Positions 1-9,856 are shown, numbered from the stretch's first letter. The stretch: 64,000 nucleotides of DNA from an uncultured Cellulophaga sp. (GCA_947492955.1 CANLOV010000005.1:124001-188000); one strand, 5' to 3'. The notes: generated by a model not told the origin, from the sequence alone. Numbers and translations are program-made.

Positions 1-16
1 AACAATTTTTAATATC

Positions 17-814
17 ATGAAAAACATTTTAGTTCCTGTAGGTACATCTCCTAACTCTCATGAAACATTGCAGTATGCGGTTGATTTTGCTGCTAAATTT
101 TCTGCACAAATTTATGTAATGGAAGTTTTTAACTTAAAAACAGGAGCAGGAAGTTTATCTAATATTACAGAGAAAGTTATAGAGAATACCAAAGAGCATT
201 TAAAAGGGATTATAGATAGAGTAAATGCTAAAGATGTTGCCATAAAAATTGTTACCTATAATGGAAACCTTGTAGATGGTATAAAAGGCATAGATAGGGA
301 GTTAGGTATAGATTTAATTATTCTAGCGCCAAAGAGTAATGATATTACAGAAGAGATGTATTTAGGACCTACATCTGGACGAATTATAAAAAGAACAGAT
401 ATACCTACTTTAATAGTTCCTAAAGGAACCGTTTTTAAACCTGCAAAAACAATTATGACAGCGTTTAAATCTGGAATATTAAAACGAAATAGAATTTTAA
501 ATCCACTATTAGAGATTAAAAAAAGTTTTGGAGCTAAGGTAAATCTTTTGTTAGTAAAAACACCTGGTTATACAGATGAGGATTTACAAGTAAATACGGC
601 ATTAATGGATGTGAGCTCTCAGCTTACTTTTTCCGAAAACTCTACTACTTATTTAGGAGTACTAGAACATTTTCAGGCACAAAAACCAGAAATGTTATGT
701 GTATTTAGAAGAAGAAGAGGTTTTTTTAAAAAATTATGGGAAAAGAATAATATTTCTAAATCAGAATTTTTTGTGCCCGTTCCTGTTTTAGTCTTAAGTG
801 TTAAGAAAGATTAA
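17..814 (+). CDS. Universal stress protein, UspA family (tandem domain)
   Basis: A cytoplasmic protein of 265 residues in the size range of tandem Usp proteins. The N-terminal half (about 1-140) opens with the typical MKNILVPVGTSPNS strand and ends with GPTSGRIIKRTDIPTLIVP, which resembles the nucleotide-binding loop of Usp domains followed by the last core strand. The C-terminal half starts with another ...TIMTAFKSG strand but lacks a clear glycine-rich ATP loop, so only the first domain may bind nucleotide. Usp proteins are linked to stress and starvation survival; the exact role here is unknown. The gene stands alone. The ATG at 17 fits the family start. Its promoter lies outside the window. 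Confidence 0.85.
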   Translation: MKNILVPVGTSPNSHETLQYAVDFAAKFSAQIYVMEVFNLKTGAGSLSNITEKVIENTKEHLKGIIDRVNAKDVAIKIVTYNGNLVDGIKGIDRELGIDLIILAPKSNDITEEMYLGPTSGRIIKRTDIPTLIVPKGTVFKPAKTIMTAFKSGILKRNRILNPLLEIKKSFGAKVNLLLVKTPGYTDEDLQVNTALMDVSSQLTFSENSTTYLGVLEHFQAQKPEMLCVFRRRRGFFKKLWEKNNISKSEFFVPVPVLVLSVKKD

Positions 815-936
815 TTTTTACAAGATATTAGTTTGGTTAAGATAATGGGTTTAATTCCATTTCGCTTTTTAACAAAAGTCTATTTTATATCTTAATAAGC
901 TTTCTTATTAAAGAAAGCATTATAATAAACGTTAGA

Positions 937-1974
937 TTGAAAACGATTAAAGACATAGCAATAGAAGCTAAAGTATCTCCAGGAACTGTAGATAGAGTAT
1001 TGCATAATAGACCGGGAGTATCTCTTAAAACAAAGGAAAAAGTACAAAAGCTCCTTACTAAATATAATTTTGAAAAAAATGTATTTGCAAGTACGTTGGC
1101 CTTTAAAAATAAATTTACCATAGCTACTATTATTCCTTCTGCTAAATCTGAAAAAGAATTTTGGCAAGAACCCGATAAAGGAATTAAAGCAGCAATAAAA
1201 GAAATACAAAAATATGGTATAGAAACCCAGTGTTTTTATTTTGATAAGTATGATTTAGACTCCTACGAAAAAGCATTTGAAGAAATGCTAAAAGTAAACC
1301 CTAATGGTGTTTTAATGACTCCTTTTTTTTATAAAAAAACAGTAGAGCTTACAGCAAAATTAAATGCTAAAAAAATACCTTATGTTTTTATAAATATTGA
1401 TGTTGAATCTATGGATAATATTGCATTCATAGGTCAAAATTCTTATCAAAGTGGCTACTTAGCAGGGAAATTGTTAAGTTTAAAACTAGAAGATAACAAA
1501 GAAGTTTTAATTATTAGGTCTAAGAAATATGTAGATAACCATGGAGCTATTAGTTCTCGTATTAAAGGCTTCTTATCGTATTTTAAAGAAAAAAACACAT
1601 CAGTAGCTGTAAAAGAAGTTTATTTAGAGACTTTTGATACTGATGAGGTAGCTATGATATTAGCAAAAGAGTTTTCTGAGAATGAGCAGCTAAAAGGAGT
1701 TTTTGTTCCATCTAGTGCTGCCTTTAAAGTTGCTGAGTATTTAGAGACAATTCCTAAAAAAGAAATAAGTTTAATAGGCTACGATTCTCATGAGGATAAT
1801 ATAAAGTATTTAAAAAATGAAACTATAGATTTTTTAATTTCTCAAAACCCTTATGAACAAGGATATATGGGAGTTAAAATAATTTTTGAATACTTATTAT
1901 TTAATAAAATACCTAATAAAAAATATAGTTCTCCAATTCATATTATTACCAAGGAGAATTCCGATTATATATAA
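937..1974 (+). CDS. LacI-family transcriptional regulator (TTG start)
   Basis: A 345-residue DNA-binding regulator. Residues 1-50 form a LacI helix-turn-helix: the start TIKDIAIEAKVSPGTVDRVL followed by HNRPGVS is diagnostic. Residues about 60-335 form a periplasmic-binding-protein-like sugar-sensing domain with a late IGYD motif. The only start that keeps the complete HTH is the TTG at 937, so I accept that rare start. The gene converges on the Gfo/Idh and DUF1080 genes with a shared terminator between them, so it is a likely local regulator of a sugar pathway. A CG-centred palindrome at 4831-4842 could be its operator; that link is inference. Confidence 0.88.
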   Translation: MKTIKDIAIEAKVSPGTVDRVLHNRPGVSLKTKEKVQKLLTKYNFEKNVFASTLAFKNKFTIATIIPSAKSEKEFWQEPDKGIKAAIKEIQKYGIETQCFYFDKYDLDSYEKAFEEMLKVNPNGVLMTPFFYKKTVELTAKLNAKKIPYVFINIDVESMDNIAFIGQNSYQSGYLAGKLLSLKLEDNKEVLIIRSKKYVDNHGAISSRIKGFLSYFKEKNTSVAVKEVYLETFDTDEVAMILAKEFSENEQLKGVFVPSSAAFKVAEYLETIPKKEISLIGYDSHEDNIKYLKNETIDFLISQNPYEQGYMGVKIIFEYLLFNKIPNKKYSSPIHIITKENSDYI

Positions 1975-2006
1975 AAAATGCTCCAATTATAGTTGGAGCA
2001 TTTTTT
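1973..2006. terminator. Bidirectional terminator between LacI gene and Gfo/Idh gene
   Basis: A perfect 14-bp inverted repeat (arms AAAAAATGCTCCAA and its inverse) with a 6-nt loop, carrying A and T runs on both sides. It overlaps the last base pairs of the LacI gene and can terminate both convergent transcripts. Confidence 0.85.
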
Positions 2007-2014
2007 ATATTAAA

Positions 2015-3343
2015 TTATAATTTTGGCTCCCAACCCTTTTCGTATTCACGTTTCCAGTTTTTCATAGCCTTTTTATTGTTTAACACTTTTCCTGTTTTAG
2101 TGTTTATTTTTAATGTTTCACCTGCATCTTGAGCCATATTTCCTAAATGGCATAGCATAGTAGAAATACTAGCATCTTTAATATCTGAGTTAAGAGATAT
2201 ATCTTTTCTAATAGCATTAAAGAAGTTGCCAACATGAGACACATCTAATTGTCCGTCTCCTCTAGTGTTGGTAGTAGCACTCTCGCTTTCTTCTTTTTCA
2301 CTTTTTATAAGAGAACCATCTAAAGCATAGAGATTATAGGCGTTTCTACTTAAGGTAATAGTCCCTTTGCTACCATAAATAGTAGCTCCTCTCCCTGGTT
2401 GTTTAGGTTGTATTTTACCTCTGCTGTGCCCTGTCCAAGTAATAAATTTATCATCATTAAATTTGTACGTTACCTGTTGGTTATCTACAAATTGCCAATC
2501 ATCATTAAAAGTATGTTTTCCTCCGAAAGAGGTTACGCTCTGGGGTAAATCTACGCCTAAAGCCCATCTACATATATCTATTTCATGAGTTCCGTTATTA
2601 TGAATTTCTCCTGTACCCCAATTTCTAAACCAATGCCAATTATAAGGGTGAATATTGTCTTTATATGTTGTTCTAGGAGCTGGTCCTTGCCAAAGGTTCC
2701 AATCTAAAGTTTTAGGCACATCTATTTTATTTCCTATTCCTATAGAACCTCTGTTATTAGAATAATAAGCTTCTCCTTTATACACATCGCCAATAATACC
2801 TTCTTTAATTTCTTTTACAGCTAATATGGAAGTTTTTGCAGAACGTTGCTGGTTTCCCATTTGTACTTTTTTACCATATTTTCTTTGTGCGGCAACTAAA
2901 AGGTCGTTTTCATACGGGTTATGGCTACAAGGTTTTTCTACATATACATGTTTACCTGCCTGCATTGCCATAATTGCCATAGGTGCATGCCAATGCTCTG
3001 GTGTGGCAATAAAAACAGCATCAACATCTTTGTCTTCTAATATTTTTCTAAAATCTTTTTCCACTTTAGGAACATAGCCAATATTTTCTTTACACCATTT
3101 GTTATGTTCTTCTATAATTACATCATCTACATCACAACTATATATAATTTTAGCATTTTTATCTTGATGAATAGCTAAAACGTGCGATTTTGCTCTACTA
3201 CGAACACCTATCACAGCAACATTTATATGGTCGTTTGCACCTAAGATATTAGCATAACTCATGTTAGGAAGTATTAAACCTCCTAATGTTACTGCGGCAC
3301 CTCCTAAAGTTGACTTTTTAATAAAATTTCTTCTTGTGCTCAT
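2015..3343 (-). CDS. Gfo/Idh/MocA-family oxidoreductase, Tat-exported
   Basis: A 442-residue NAD(P)-dependent sugar oxidoreductase. The N-terminus MSTRRNFIKKSTLGG is a twin-arginine signal followed by a hydrophobic stretch, so export to the periplasm with bound cofactor is expected. A Rossmann fold follows (INVAVIGVRSRAKS, a loose GxGxxG), then the family EKP motif in HVYVEKPCSHNP. The motif NNGTHEIDICRWALG in the catalytic domain fits the family's GGxxxHxxD-like site. It lies 5 bp downstream of the DUF1080 gene in one operon. Such enzymes are known to oxidise sugar C3 or the reverse, and DUF1080 proteins act on 3-keto-glycosides, so a joint 3-keto-glycoside pathway is likely. The exact substrate is not visible. 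Confidence 0.88.
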   Translation of the reverse strand: MSTRRNFIKKSTLGGAAVTLGGLILPNMSYANILGANDHINVAVIGVRSRAKSHVLAIHQDKNAKIIYSCDVDDVIIEEHNKWCKENIGYVPKVEKDFRKILEDKDVDAVFIATPEHWHAPMAIMAMQAGKHVYVEKPCSHNPYENDLLVAAQRKYGKKVQMGNQQRSAKTSILAVKEIKEGIIGDVYKGEAYYSNNRGSIGIGNKIDVPKTLDWNLWQGPAPRTTYKDNIHPYNWHWFRNWGTGEIHNNGTHEIDICRWALGVDLPQSVTSFGGKHTFNDDWQFVDNQQVTYKFNDDKFITWTGHSRGKIQPKQPGRGATIYGSKGTITLSRNAYNLYALDGSLIKSEKEESESATTNTRGDGQLDVSHVGNFFNAIRKDISLNSDIKDASISTMLCHLGNMAQDAGETLKINTKTGKVLNNKKAMKNWKREYEKGWEPKL

Positions 3344-3348
3344 AATAA

Positions 3349-4737
3349 TTAGTTTTTGGCAATTTTTATTTTAATGTTTTTAAAGGAAACTTTGTCTCCA
3401 TGATCTTGGAGTAAAATTTGACCTTTATCTGCTTCTCCAAAATTTTTCCACGTAACATATTTACTTTCAGACACTAACTTTCTGTAGGCCTCACTTTTAC
3501 GTTCATATTCTAAAACTTTAACCCCATTTAACCAGTGTTCAACATGATTGTTTTTAGAAATAATATGAGCAGTATTCCATTCTCCAATAGGTTTTACAGG
3601 TTTGTTTACATCTGCTTTTATTAAATCGTACAAAGAAGAAATGGTTCTACTACCTTCATGATTTCCTTTTTTAGCATCTGGATGTTTAGCATCGTCTAAA
3701 ATCTGATATTCTAAACCTATAGAAGAACCTGGTCCTTTATTAATATTAGTATCTACATAATATTTTATACCACTATTTGCTCCCTCGGTAAGTTTAAAAT
3801 CTACTTTAAGTTCAAAATCGCCATATAATTCTTTGGTAACAATATCTCCACCTGCATTAGACTCCTTACCACCACTTGCTAATACCGTTAATTCTCCGTT
3901 ATTAATCTCCCAACCACTTTTTGGAAAATTATCTAATCTAGCTCCTCGCCACCCGTTAGAGGTTTTACCGTCCCATAACAATTGCCATCCATTTTTCTTT
4001 TCATTAATAGTTAGTTCGTTTTTTGTTATTACAGGACTTAAAGGTGTTTTTTTAGCATATTTAGAAATGCTATCGGTAATAATTTTAATGTTTTTCCAGT
4101 GTATTTCTGTGCCTTCCTTACTATTTTTGCCAATGCTGTGCACTTGGAGTCCTATAAAACCACTTGCCGTTTTGCCATCTATTAAATACGCAGCGGGAAC
4201 TCCATTTATCCATGTTTTTAAGGTATCTTTAATGGCCTCTATCCTGTAATGGTTCCAATCATTTTGTTTAAATGCTTTTTGCGCATTTGTGTTATTTTCT
4301 AATGTATTTAACCAGCCTCTTCTTCCTTCATCAAAAATACCTGCACTCCATGCTCTTTCAGAAGGGTCTATTTCTATTTGGTAGCCATGTACTTTACCAT
4401 TTTGATAGTTTGGAAAACTATTACTACGAATTTGTATGCCAGAGTTCATGCTAGGGTCTACCTTATACTCTAATTCTAAAATAAAATCACCATACATTTT
4501 ATCACTTGTCATAAAAGAATTCGGTGTGTTTTTAACGGTGCTACCAACTATTGCTCCGTCTTTTATGGTGTAAATTGCTTTTCCTCCTTTTTGTGTCCAA
4601 CCATTTAAACTCTCGCCATCAAATAAATTTATCCATGGAATATCTGTTTTTTTAGTGCTTGAGCAACTCTGGATAATCATTGCAAACAATAGTATAAATA
4701 TTTGATATTTTTTAAAAATAGTTTTTTTAGTTGTCAT
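3349..4737 (-). CDS. Two-domain DUF1080 (3-keto-disaccharide hydrolase) lipoprotein
   Basis: A 462-residue secreted lipoprotein. The signal peptide ends in the lipobox IIQSC with Cys25. Two DUF1080 lectin-like domains follow, about 33-220 (starting INLFDGESLNGWTQKGG) and about 248-460 (starting LLWDGKTSNGWRGA); each contains the LFDG/NGW opening and GDFELEY/GDFELKVDF strands of the family. Family members include hydrolases of 3-keto-glycosides. Many proteins in the family have one domain, so the duplication is notable. The gene is first in an operon with the Gfo/Idh gene 5 bp downstream and diverges from the SDR gene, with a palindrome in the 202-bp interval. Periplasmic or surface location is inferred. 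Confidence 0.87.
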   Translation of the reverse strand: MTTKKTIFKKYQIFILLFAMIIQSCSSTKKTDIPWINLFDGESLNGWTQKGGKAIYTIKDGAIVGSTVKNTPNSFMTSDKMYGDFILELEYKVDPSMNSGIQIRSNSFPNYQNGKVHGYQIEIDPSERAWSAGIFDEGRRGWLNTLENNTNAQKAFKQNDWNHYRIEAIKDTLKTWINGVPAAYLIDGKTASGFIGLQVHSIGKNSKEGTEIHWKNIKIITDSISKYAKKTPLSPVITKNELTINEKKNGWQLLWDGKTSNGWRGARLDNFPKSGWEINNGELTVLASGGKESNAGGDIVTKELYGDFELKVDFKLTEGANSGIKYYVDTNINKGPGSSIGLEYQILDDAKHPDAKKGNHEGSRTISSLYDLIKADVNKPVKPIGEWNTAHIISKNNHVEHWLNGVKVLEYERKSEAYRKLVSESKYVTWKNFGEADKGQILLQDHGDKVSFKNIKIKIAKN

Positions 4738-4830
4738 ATTCAGTTGTAGTTAATTTAGTTGAAATATTGCTCTTTAGTTTTGTTTAAATAGTTTTCAAAT
4801 TTTTTAAAAATAAATAAACTAATAATTCAT

Positions 4831-4842
4831 GTGTGCGCACAC
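4831..4842. promoter_or_regulatory. CG-centred palindrome, candidate LacI operator
   Basis: The perfect 12-bp palindrome GTGTGCGCACAC stands out in an AT-rich interval. It lies about 94 bp upstream of the DUF1080 start and about 98 bp upstream of the SDR start, nearly midway. A central CG step is typical of LacI-family operators, and a LacI gene lies at 937-1974. Binding is inferred. Confidence 0.5.
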
Positions 4843-4939
4843 GAAAATAATAAATCTTTTTTTATTAATGTATAGTTATTACTAATATGTACTTTATATT
4901 GTTTGCAATTTCATAATTTTAACATTAAATAAAATAGAT

Positions 4940-5650
4940 ATGAGTTTAATAAACAAGGTTGCATATATAACTGGTGGTTCTAAAGGAATTGGTTATGCAA
5001 TTGCAGAAAAATTATTAAAATTAGGAATGAGGGTTGCTATTAGTGGTAGAAATATAGCTTCTTTAGAGAGTTCAGCAAACTCTTTAGGAAAAAGTGATAA
5101 TGTGTTTTGTATTACATCTGATGTTGGTTTATTGGTAGATGAACAGAAAGCTGTACAACAAATTATAGATAAATGGGGGCAAGTAGATGTAGTTGTGGCT
5201 AATGCTGGTGTTGGATATTTTGCTCCTGTAGATGAGTTAACAGAGGAAGATTGGTTAAAAATGATAAATACAAACCTATCTGGTGCTTTTTATACACTTA
5301 AGTCTTCAGTAGATGCTTTAAAAAAATCTAAAGGCTATTATATTACAATAGCAAGTTTAGCCGGAGCTAATTTTTTTGAAAAAGGATCAGGGTATAACGC
5401 TACTAAGTTTGGACTAGTTGGGTTTACGCAAGCAGCTATGTTAGATTTACGTAAGTATGATATAAAGGTTTCTACCATAATGCCTGGCTCTGTATCTACA
5501 GGTTTTGCTAATAATACTCCGTCTGAAAAAGATGCATGGAAAATACAACCAGAAGATATAGGAGAACTAGTAGTAGATTTACTTAAAATGAATCCAAGAA
5601 CTTTGCCTAGTAAAATAGAAGTACGCCCTAAAAGACCAGATTTAAAATAA
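4940..5650 (+). CDS. Short-chain dehydrogenase/reductase
   Basis: A 236-residue classical SDR. The cofactor loop is TGGSKGIGYAIAEKL, the NAG motif is in VVANAGVGYFAP, and the catalytic site is Ser in ITIASLAG with YNATK as the YxxxK pair. The length is normal for a FabG-like SDR. The substrate is unknown; the position divergent to the DUF1080-Gfo/Idh operon suggests sugar metabolism, but this is weak evidence. It converges tail to tail, 5 bp apart, with the AddB-like gene. Confidence 0.85.
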   Translation: MSLINKVAYITGGSKGIGYAIAEKLLKLGMRVAISGRNIASLESSANSLGKSDNVFCITSDVGLLVDEQKAVQQIIDKWGQVDVVVANAGVGYFAPVDELTEEDWLKMINTNLSGAFYTLKSSVDALKKSKGYYITIASLAGANFFEKGSGYNATKFGLVGFTQAAMLDLRKYDIKVSTIMPGSVSTGFANNTPSEKDAWKIQPEDIGELVVDLLKMNPRTLPSKIEVRPKRPDLK

Positions 5651-5655
5651 AAATC

Positions 5656-8403
5656 TTATACTTCTTTCTCTTCAAAAGAAATATTAGGATTACATATTTC
5701 TATAATAAGTCGTTTTAACTCAGATGAAAAAAGAAGTAATGTTTCTTGGGTAATATTAATGTCTTTAGTTCTGCTTCCTTTTTTCTCTTTAGTAGCAAAA
5801 TTTAGCAGACCAGCATTTAAATTTTTAAAGGAAAGTATGCCAGCTTCAATAGTGCTAATTGGTTTTTTATGATTGTACATGGTTGCGTAGCATAATAGCT
5901 GAAAAGCTTTGCTATAGTCGTAATAGGTAACAATATCTTGCCAGGTAACTATTTCTACATCTTTAGAAGCTACTTTGCCTGTTTTATAATCTATAATTCG
6001 TAAAACACCATCTTTTTCATCTATTCGGTCTAACTTTCCTTTTAATTTTACAGGAAAAGGAATCTCAGGTATGTTAATAGGGATATTTAAATTTTCTTCT
6101 AATCCTAATATTTTTATTTGATGCTTTTCTACATCTTTTAATTCTAGTTTAATAAAGTTTTCTATGTATTTAATAACTACATGGAAAGCAATTAAGTTTT
6201 TCCCTCTTGTAATATCTCCTTCTCCATAACTTTTTATAAAATGCTTACTAACAGTTGGTTTAATTTTTGACTGTAAATCTGTAAGTATTTCTTTAGTTAA
6301 AATAGCACCTATAAATGGCGTGTATAATTCCTCTAAACTATCATGAACAATAGTACCAAAAGTATTAGCCGCAACAGTTTCTTCTACCTCTAAAGCATCA
6401 TTAATTTTTAAAATATTCTTTTTATAAAAATCTATAGGGTTTCTTATATAATTAGTTAATGAAGTAGGAGAAAAGCCTTTTTCTGCATAAGAAGTTATAA
6501 GCTTCATTAGGCTTTCATTCTTTGTAATTACTTCTAAGTTTTTTGTTATGGGTTTTATATCTGGCGATGCAATAATCTCAGTAATATCATTCAGCCTATT
6601 TTTATCTGTTAGCATTTGAGAAATTAACCTACTTTTTTCTCCGCCTTCTAATACATCTGGTTCTGTATTGTATAGAATATAAATATTTTTAGCACGCTGT
6701 AATAATCTATAGAAATGATAGGTGTATACAGCATCTTTTTCCTTGTAAGTTGGTAATCCAAAATCTTGTTTTATATCATAAGGAATAAACGAGTTATTGC
6801 TCTTCCCAGAGGGTAAAATGCCTTCGTTTACAGAAGTAATGATTACGGTTTCAAAATCTAGGTTTCTACTTTCTAACATTCCCATTACTTGTAAACCTTC
6901 TAAGGGTTCTCCTTTAAAGTCTAAAGTTTCAGATGATAATAGTTCTCTATATAGGCTATAAAGAGCTTTTAAATCGTTAACAAAAGAATGTTCTTTTATA
7001 AGTTCTTTTAACTGGTTAAATAATGTGTAAAAACGATATAAATATTCAAGTTCTAAAGAATTTTCATCTGTAGAAAATTTTTCTTTTAAAGCTAAAATAA
7101 TAGTCAAGCATTTATCTATAAAAATAGATGAGTTAACAGTTTCGTTAAAAAAGATAAGAGGTACATGTTCTTTATTTTTTAAAGAACCTTCTATTCTCTC
7201 TGTGGTTAAAAAAATCCAATTTTTACTTTTTATTTGATGAGTTAAAATTGCAGCATTATTTTCTTCTTCTTTAGTTAGTAAAACATGTAAGTAGGGGTGC
7301 GATAAAAAAGAAAGTACATTTTGGTAGAACCAACCTTGAGGTTCTTTTTTTAAGTGTAAATTAAAAAAATCTGAAAATAAACTAGCTAAAGGCGTTTTGT
7401 ATAACTCGTAACCCATAGTAACATTTACGCGCTCTATTTCTTTAGGAATAGAGTTTATTAATGGGTTTAATAGGTTTTCGTCTCCTAGAACAACAGCTGT
7501 GTTTTTAAGTAATCGTGGATTGTTATTTTTTAGATTAGTGAGTATTTCTCCAACATATTTTGCCTGCGCTATATTTTTAGGAACACCTATTATCTTAATA
7601 TCTTTTTTAGATAAATAATTTCTTTTTAATCCTTTTAGCGTGTTTTCTTTATAGTAATTCCATGTGCTTTTATGTTGTCTTATAAAAAAACCAGCATCAT
7701 GTATATAATCGTTTACAAAGTAGGGGTCGTTATCCCAATAGATATCGGCAGAAGAATTTTTTATTGTTTCTTGTATAATTGTAGATTCAGCATTATTTAA
7801 TGCGTTAAAACCAATAAAAATGTGTGTCTTTGTTTTATTTTCTTCAAGATAAGTATTTAGTTTTTCGCATGCTTGTCTATAAACTAAACCTTGATGTCCA
7901 ATAGTTTTATTTAATAGATTTTGATTAAATGTAGTATATAGTTCTTTTAGGTTTTTCCAGAAATAGATATAATCTTGTATCATTTTTGTTTTCTCTTTCT
8001 GTAAAGACCAATGATTAAGTTCTTGTACATCTGATAAGTAAGAGAATATCTGGTTAGGTTCTATTAAGTAGCGGTCTATTTCATTAAAATCTTGTAATAA
8101 AGTTTGCCCCCATTTAGAAAAAGCATAGAAGCTATCTTTTTCTTCATTGTTTATTTTTAGGTAAGCGTTGTAGAGTTCAAATAGCTGTTGTGTATTTGTT
8201 GCATATGATAGTTCTGCTATTTTTTCTACAAAGGTTTCAATACTATAGATTTCTGGTAAAAAATGTGTTTTTAAAGTTGTTTTAGCAATACTTTTTTTTA
8301 AAAAAGTACCAGCTCTTTTGCTAGGCAGTACAAAAACTATATCCTCTATAGAATTGTACTGTTGCTTAACCTCTTCTAAAACTTCCTCAAGAAAACTTTT
8401 CAT
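5656..8403 (-). CDS. AddB-like PD-(D/E)XK nuclease, double-strand break repair
   Basis: A 915-residue protein. The N-terminus has IVFVLPSKRAGTFLKKSI, the inactivated-helicase opening found in AddB proteins. The middle is helicase-like, with QVMGMLESRNLDFETVII and VNEGILPSG. The C-terminus carries a RecB-type nuclease: GTIVHDSLEELY, then KLKGKLDRIDEKDG and IIDYKTGK, giving the D...D-x-K active site. The partner is the AddA-like gene at 9982-13086; both are on the minus strand with ompA between them. Together they would resect double-strand ends for recombination. Assignment to the AddB side rather than another PD-(D/E)XK helicase relative rests on this pairing. Confidence 0.85.
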   Translation of the reverse strand: MKSFLEEVLEEVKQQYNSIEDIVFVLPSKRAGTFLKKSIAKTTLKTHFLPEIYSIETFVEKIAELSYATNTQQLFELYNAYLKINNEEKDSFYAFSKWGQTLLQDFNEIDRYLIEPNQIFSYLSDVQELNHWSLQKEKTKMIQDYIYFWKNLKELYTTFNQNLLNKTIGHQGLVYRQACEKLNTYLEENKTKTHIFIGFNALNNAESTIIQETIKNSSADIYWDNDPYFVNDYIHDAGFFIRQHKSTWNYYKENTLKGLKRNYLSKKDIKIIGVPKNIAQAKYVGEILTNLKNNNPRLLKNTAVVLGDENLLNPLINSIPKEIERVNVTMGYELYKTPLASLFSDFFNLHLKKEPQGWFYQNVLSFLSHPYLHVLLTKEEENNAAILTHQIKSKNWIFLTTERIEGSLKNKEHVPLIFFNETVNSSIFIDKCLTIILALKEKFSTDENSLELEYLYRFYTLFNQLKELIKEHSFVNDLKALYSLYRELLSSETLDFKGEPLEGLQVMGMLESRNLDFETVIITSVNEGILPSGKSNNSFIPYDIKQDFGLPTYKEKDAVYTYHFYRLLQRAKNIYILYNTEPDVLEGGEKSRLISQMLTDKNRLNDITEIIASPDIKPITKNLEVITKNESLMKLITSYAEKGFSPTSLTNYIRNPIDFYKKNILKINDALEVEETVAANTFGTIVHDSLEELYTPFIGAILTKEILTDLQSKIKPTVSKHFIKSYGEGDITRGKNLIAFHVVIKYIENFIKLELKDVEKHQIKILGLEENLNIPINIPEIPFPVKLKGKLDRIDEKDGVLRIIDYKTGKVASKDVEIVTWQDIVTYYDYSKAFQLLCYATMYNHKKPISTIEAGILSFKNLNAGLLNFATKEKKGSRTKDINITQETLLLFSSELKRLIIEICNPNISFEEKEV

Positions 8404-8417
8404 ATTTAAAAATAAAA

Positions 8418-8441
8418 AAAGCTCCGCAATTGCGGAGCTTT
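8418..8441 (-). terminator. Terminator of the OmpA gene
   Basis: A perfect inverted repeat, arms AAAGCTCCGCAA and its inverse, gives a GC-rich stem followed on the minus strand by a T run. It separates the highly expressed OmpA gene from the AddB-like gene immediately downstream. Confidence 0.85.
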
Positions 8442-8474
8442 AATATTATAATTGAGTTTTAATTTATCTTAGAA

Positions 8475-9821
8475 TTACTTTACTAAGTTAATTTCAACTC
8501 TTCTGTTTTGTGCTCTACCAGATCTAGTTTTGTTAGTAGCGATAGGCTTATCTTCACCGTAACCGATAGCAGTTAATCTATCAGCACCAATACCTCTAGC
8601 GATTAAGAAATCTCTAACTGAATTTGCTCTAGAATCAGATAACTTTTGGTTTAAAGAAGCACTACCAACACTATCAGTGTGACCTTCAACTGTAAATTTA
8701 GCAGTTGGGTACTCAGCTAATATAGTAATGATGTCTACCATAACAGCTGTAGATTCTGCTTTGATTGAAGACTTACCAGTATCAAATAAGATAGTTCTAG
8801 CATAGTCATTTAATTTTTTCTGAACTTCTTCAGTTACTTCAGGACAACCGTTGTTAGCAACAGGACCAGCAACCTCAGGACAAGCATCGTCTTTATCTAA
8901 AACGCTATCTCCATCTTTATCAGCCCATGGACAACCATTGTTAGCAGCAGGACCAGCTTCGTTAGGACAAGTATCATCACCATCAGCAACACCGTCACCA
9001 TCAGCATCTGGACAACCAGCTAAAGCAGCTAAACCAGCAACAGAAGGACATTTATCATCACCATCAACGATACCATCACCGTCAGAATCAGGACATCCGT
9101 TTAATTCTTTAGTTCCAGCTTCGTTAGGACAAGCATCTTTGCTATCTTCGATACCATCACCATCAGCATCAGGACATCCGTTGAAAGCCTCTAAACCAGC
9201 AACTTCAGGACAAGCATCATCTTTATCGAATACACCGTCGCCGTCTGTATCAGTTCCACCAAATTTAATCGCTATACCAGCTAAATGTTGGAAATGAGGC
9301 GCTAAGTAGTCTTCAAAAGCATGTTTGTAGTTAGATTGTAATGTTAATCCAATGTTATCATTGAACCATATGTTAACACCAACACCACCATTAGCAGTAC
9401 CAGCTCCAATTTCATCTATCCAAGTGTAACCACCGCCTACTTCTACGAAAGGATCAATTACAGTATTTTTTAAGAAGTTGTATTTAACTGTACCATCGAT
9501 ACCATAATATGATAAATCATCTACTGAAGTATCTCCCCATTTGTCAATTCTGTTTAAAGAACCTCTAACTCCTACAGAGAATCCAGAACCAACAGACTTA
9601 GATACTGCTATGTAAGATAAAGAAGGTAAAATGTTCCAGTGGTCAGTTGCATTAAAAAGTTGGTTTCCAAAAGAGCTTCCTGGGAAGTCACCTGTTGGGT
9701 ACACGTCTACTGCATTGACACCAAAACTAATCTGCCATGGATTGTTCTCGTCTTGCGCGTGTATGTTGTTTATACCTACTACAAGTAAGGCTACAACTAA
9801 TAATTTGCTAAGATGTTTCAT
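8475..9821 (-). CDS. OmpA-family outer membrane protein with thrombospondin type 3 repeats
   Basis: A 448-residue outer membrane protein. The signal peptide is [19 protein letters not shown] ending at IHAQ. Residues about 24-190 look like an eight-strand OmpA barrel with aromatic, glycine-rich strands. Residues about 193-327 hold five calcium-binding thrombospondin type 3 repeats of the DxDGDGxxDxxDxCP type, each ending in NGCP or AGCP. Residues about 330-448 form the OmpA peptidoglycan-binding domain ([35 protein letters not shown]). It anchors the outer membrane to the wall. The strong promoter at 9857-9887 and a GC-rich terminator suggest high expression. Confidence 0.95.
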   Translation of the reverse strand: MKHLSKLLVVALLVVGINNIHAQDENNPWQISFGVNAVDVYPTGDFPGSSFGNQLFNATDHWNILPSLSYIAVSKSVGSGFSVGVRGSLNRIDKWGDTSVDDLSYYGIDGTVKYNFLKNTVIDPFVEVGGGYTWIDEIGAGTANGGVGVNIWFNDNIGLTLQSNYKHAFEDYLAPHFQHLAGIAIKFGGTDTDGDGVFDKDDACPEVAGLEAFNGCPDADGDGIEDSKDACPNEAGTKELNGCPDSDGDGIVDGDDKCPSVAGLAALAGCPDADGDGVADGDDTCPNEAGPAANNGCPWADKDGDSVLDKDDACPEVAGPVANNGCPEVTEEVQKKLNDYARTILFDTGKSSIKAESTAVMVDIITILAEYPTAKFTVEGHTDSVGSASLNQKLSDSRANSVRDFLIARGIGADRLTAIGYGEDKPIATNKTRSGRAQNRRVEINLVK

Positions 9822-9856
9822 TTATTAAAATTTTAAGTTTAAGTGTTTATTAGCTG

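Noticed and set aside
885-1209. Minus-strand ORFs over the LacI promoter and HTH
   Set aside because: They are shadow frames across the LacI gene, with no domain and unlikely composition.
8851-9297. Plus-strand ORF of 148 codons, rich in Ser, Pro and Ala
   Set aside because: It is the antisense of the thrombospondin type 3 repeats of the OmpA gene; its repetitive composition follows from the Asp/Gly codons on the other strand.
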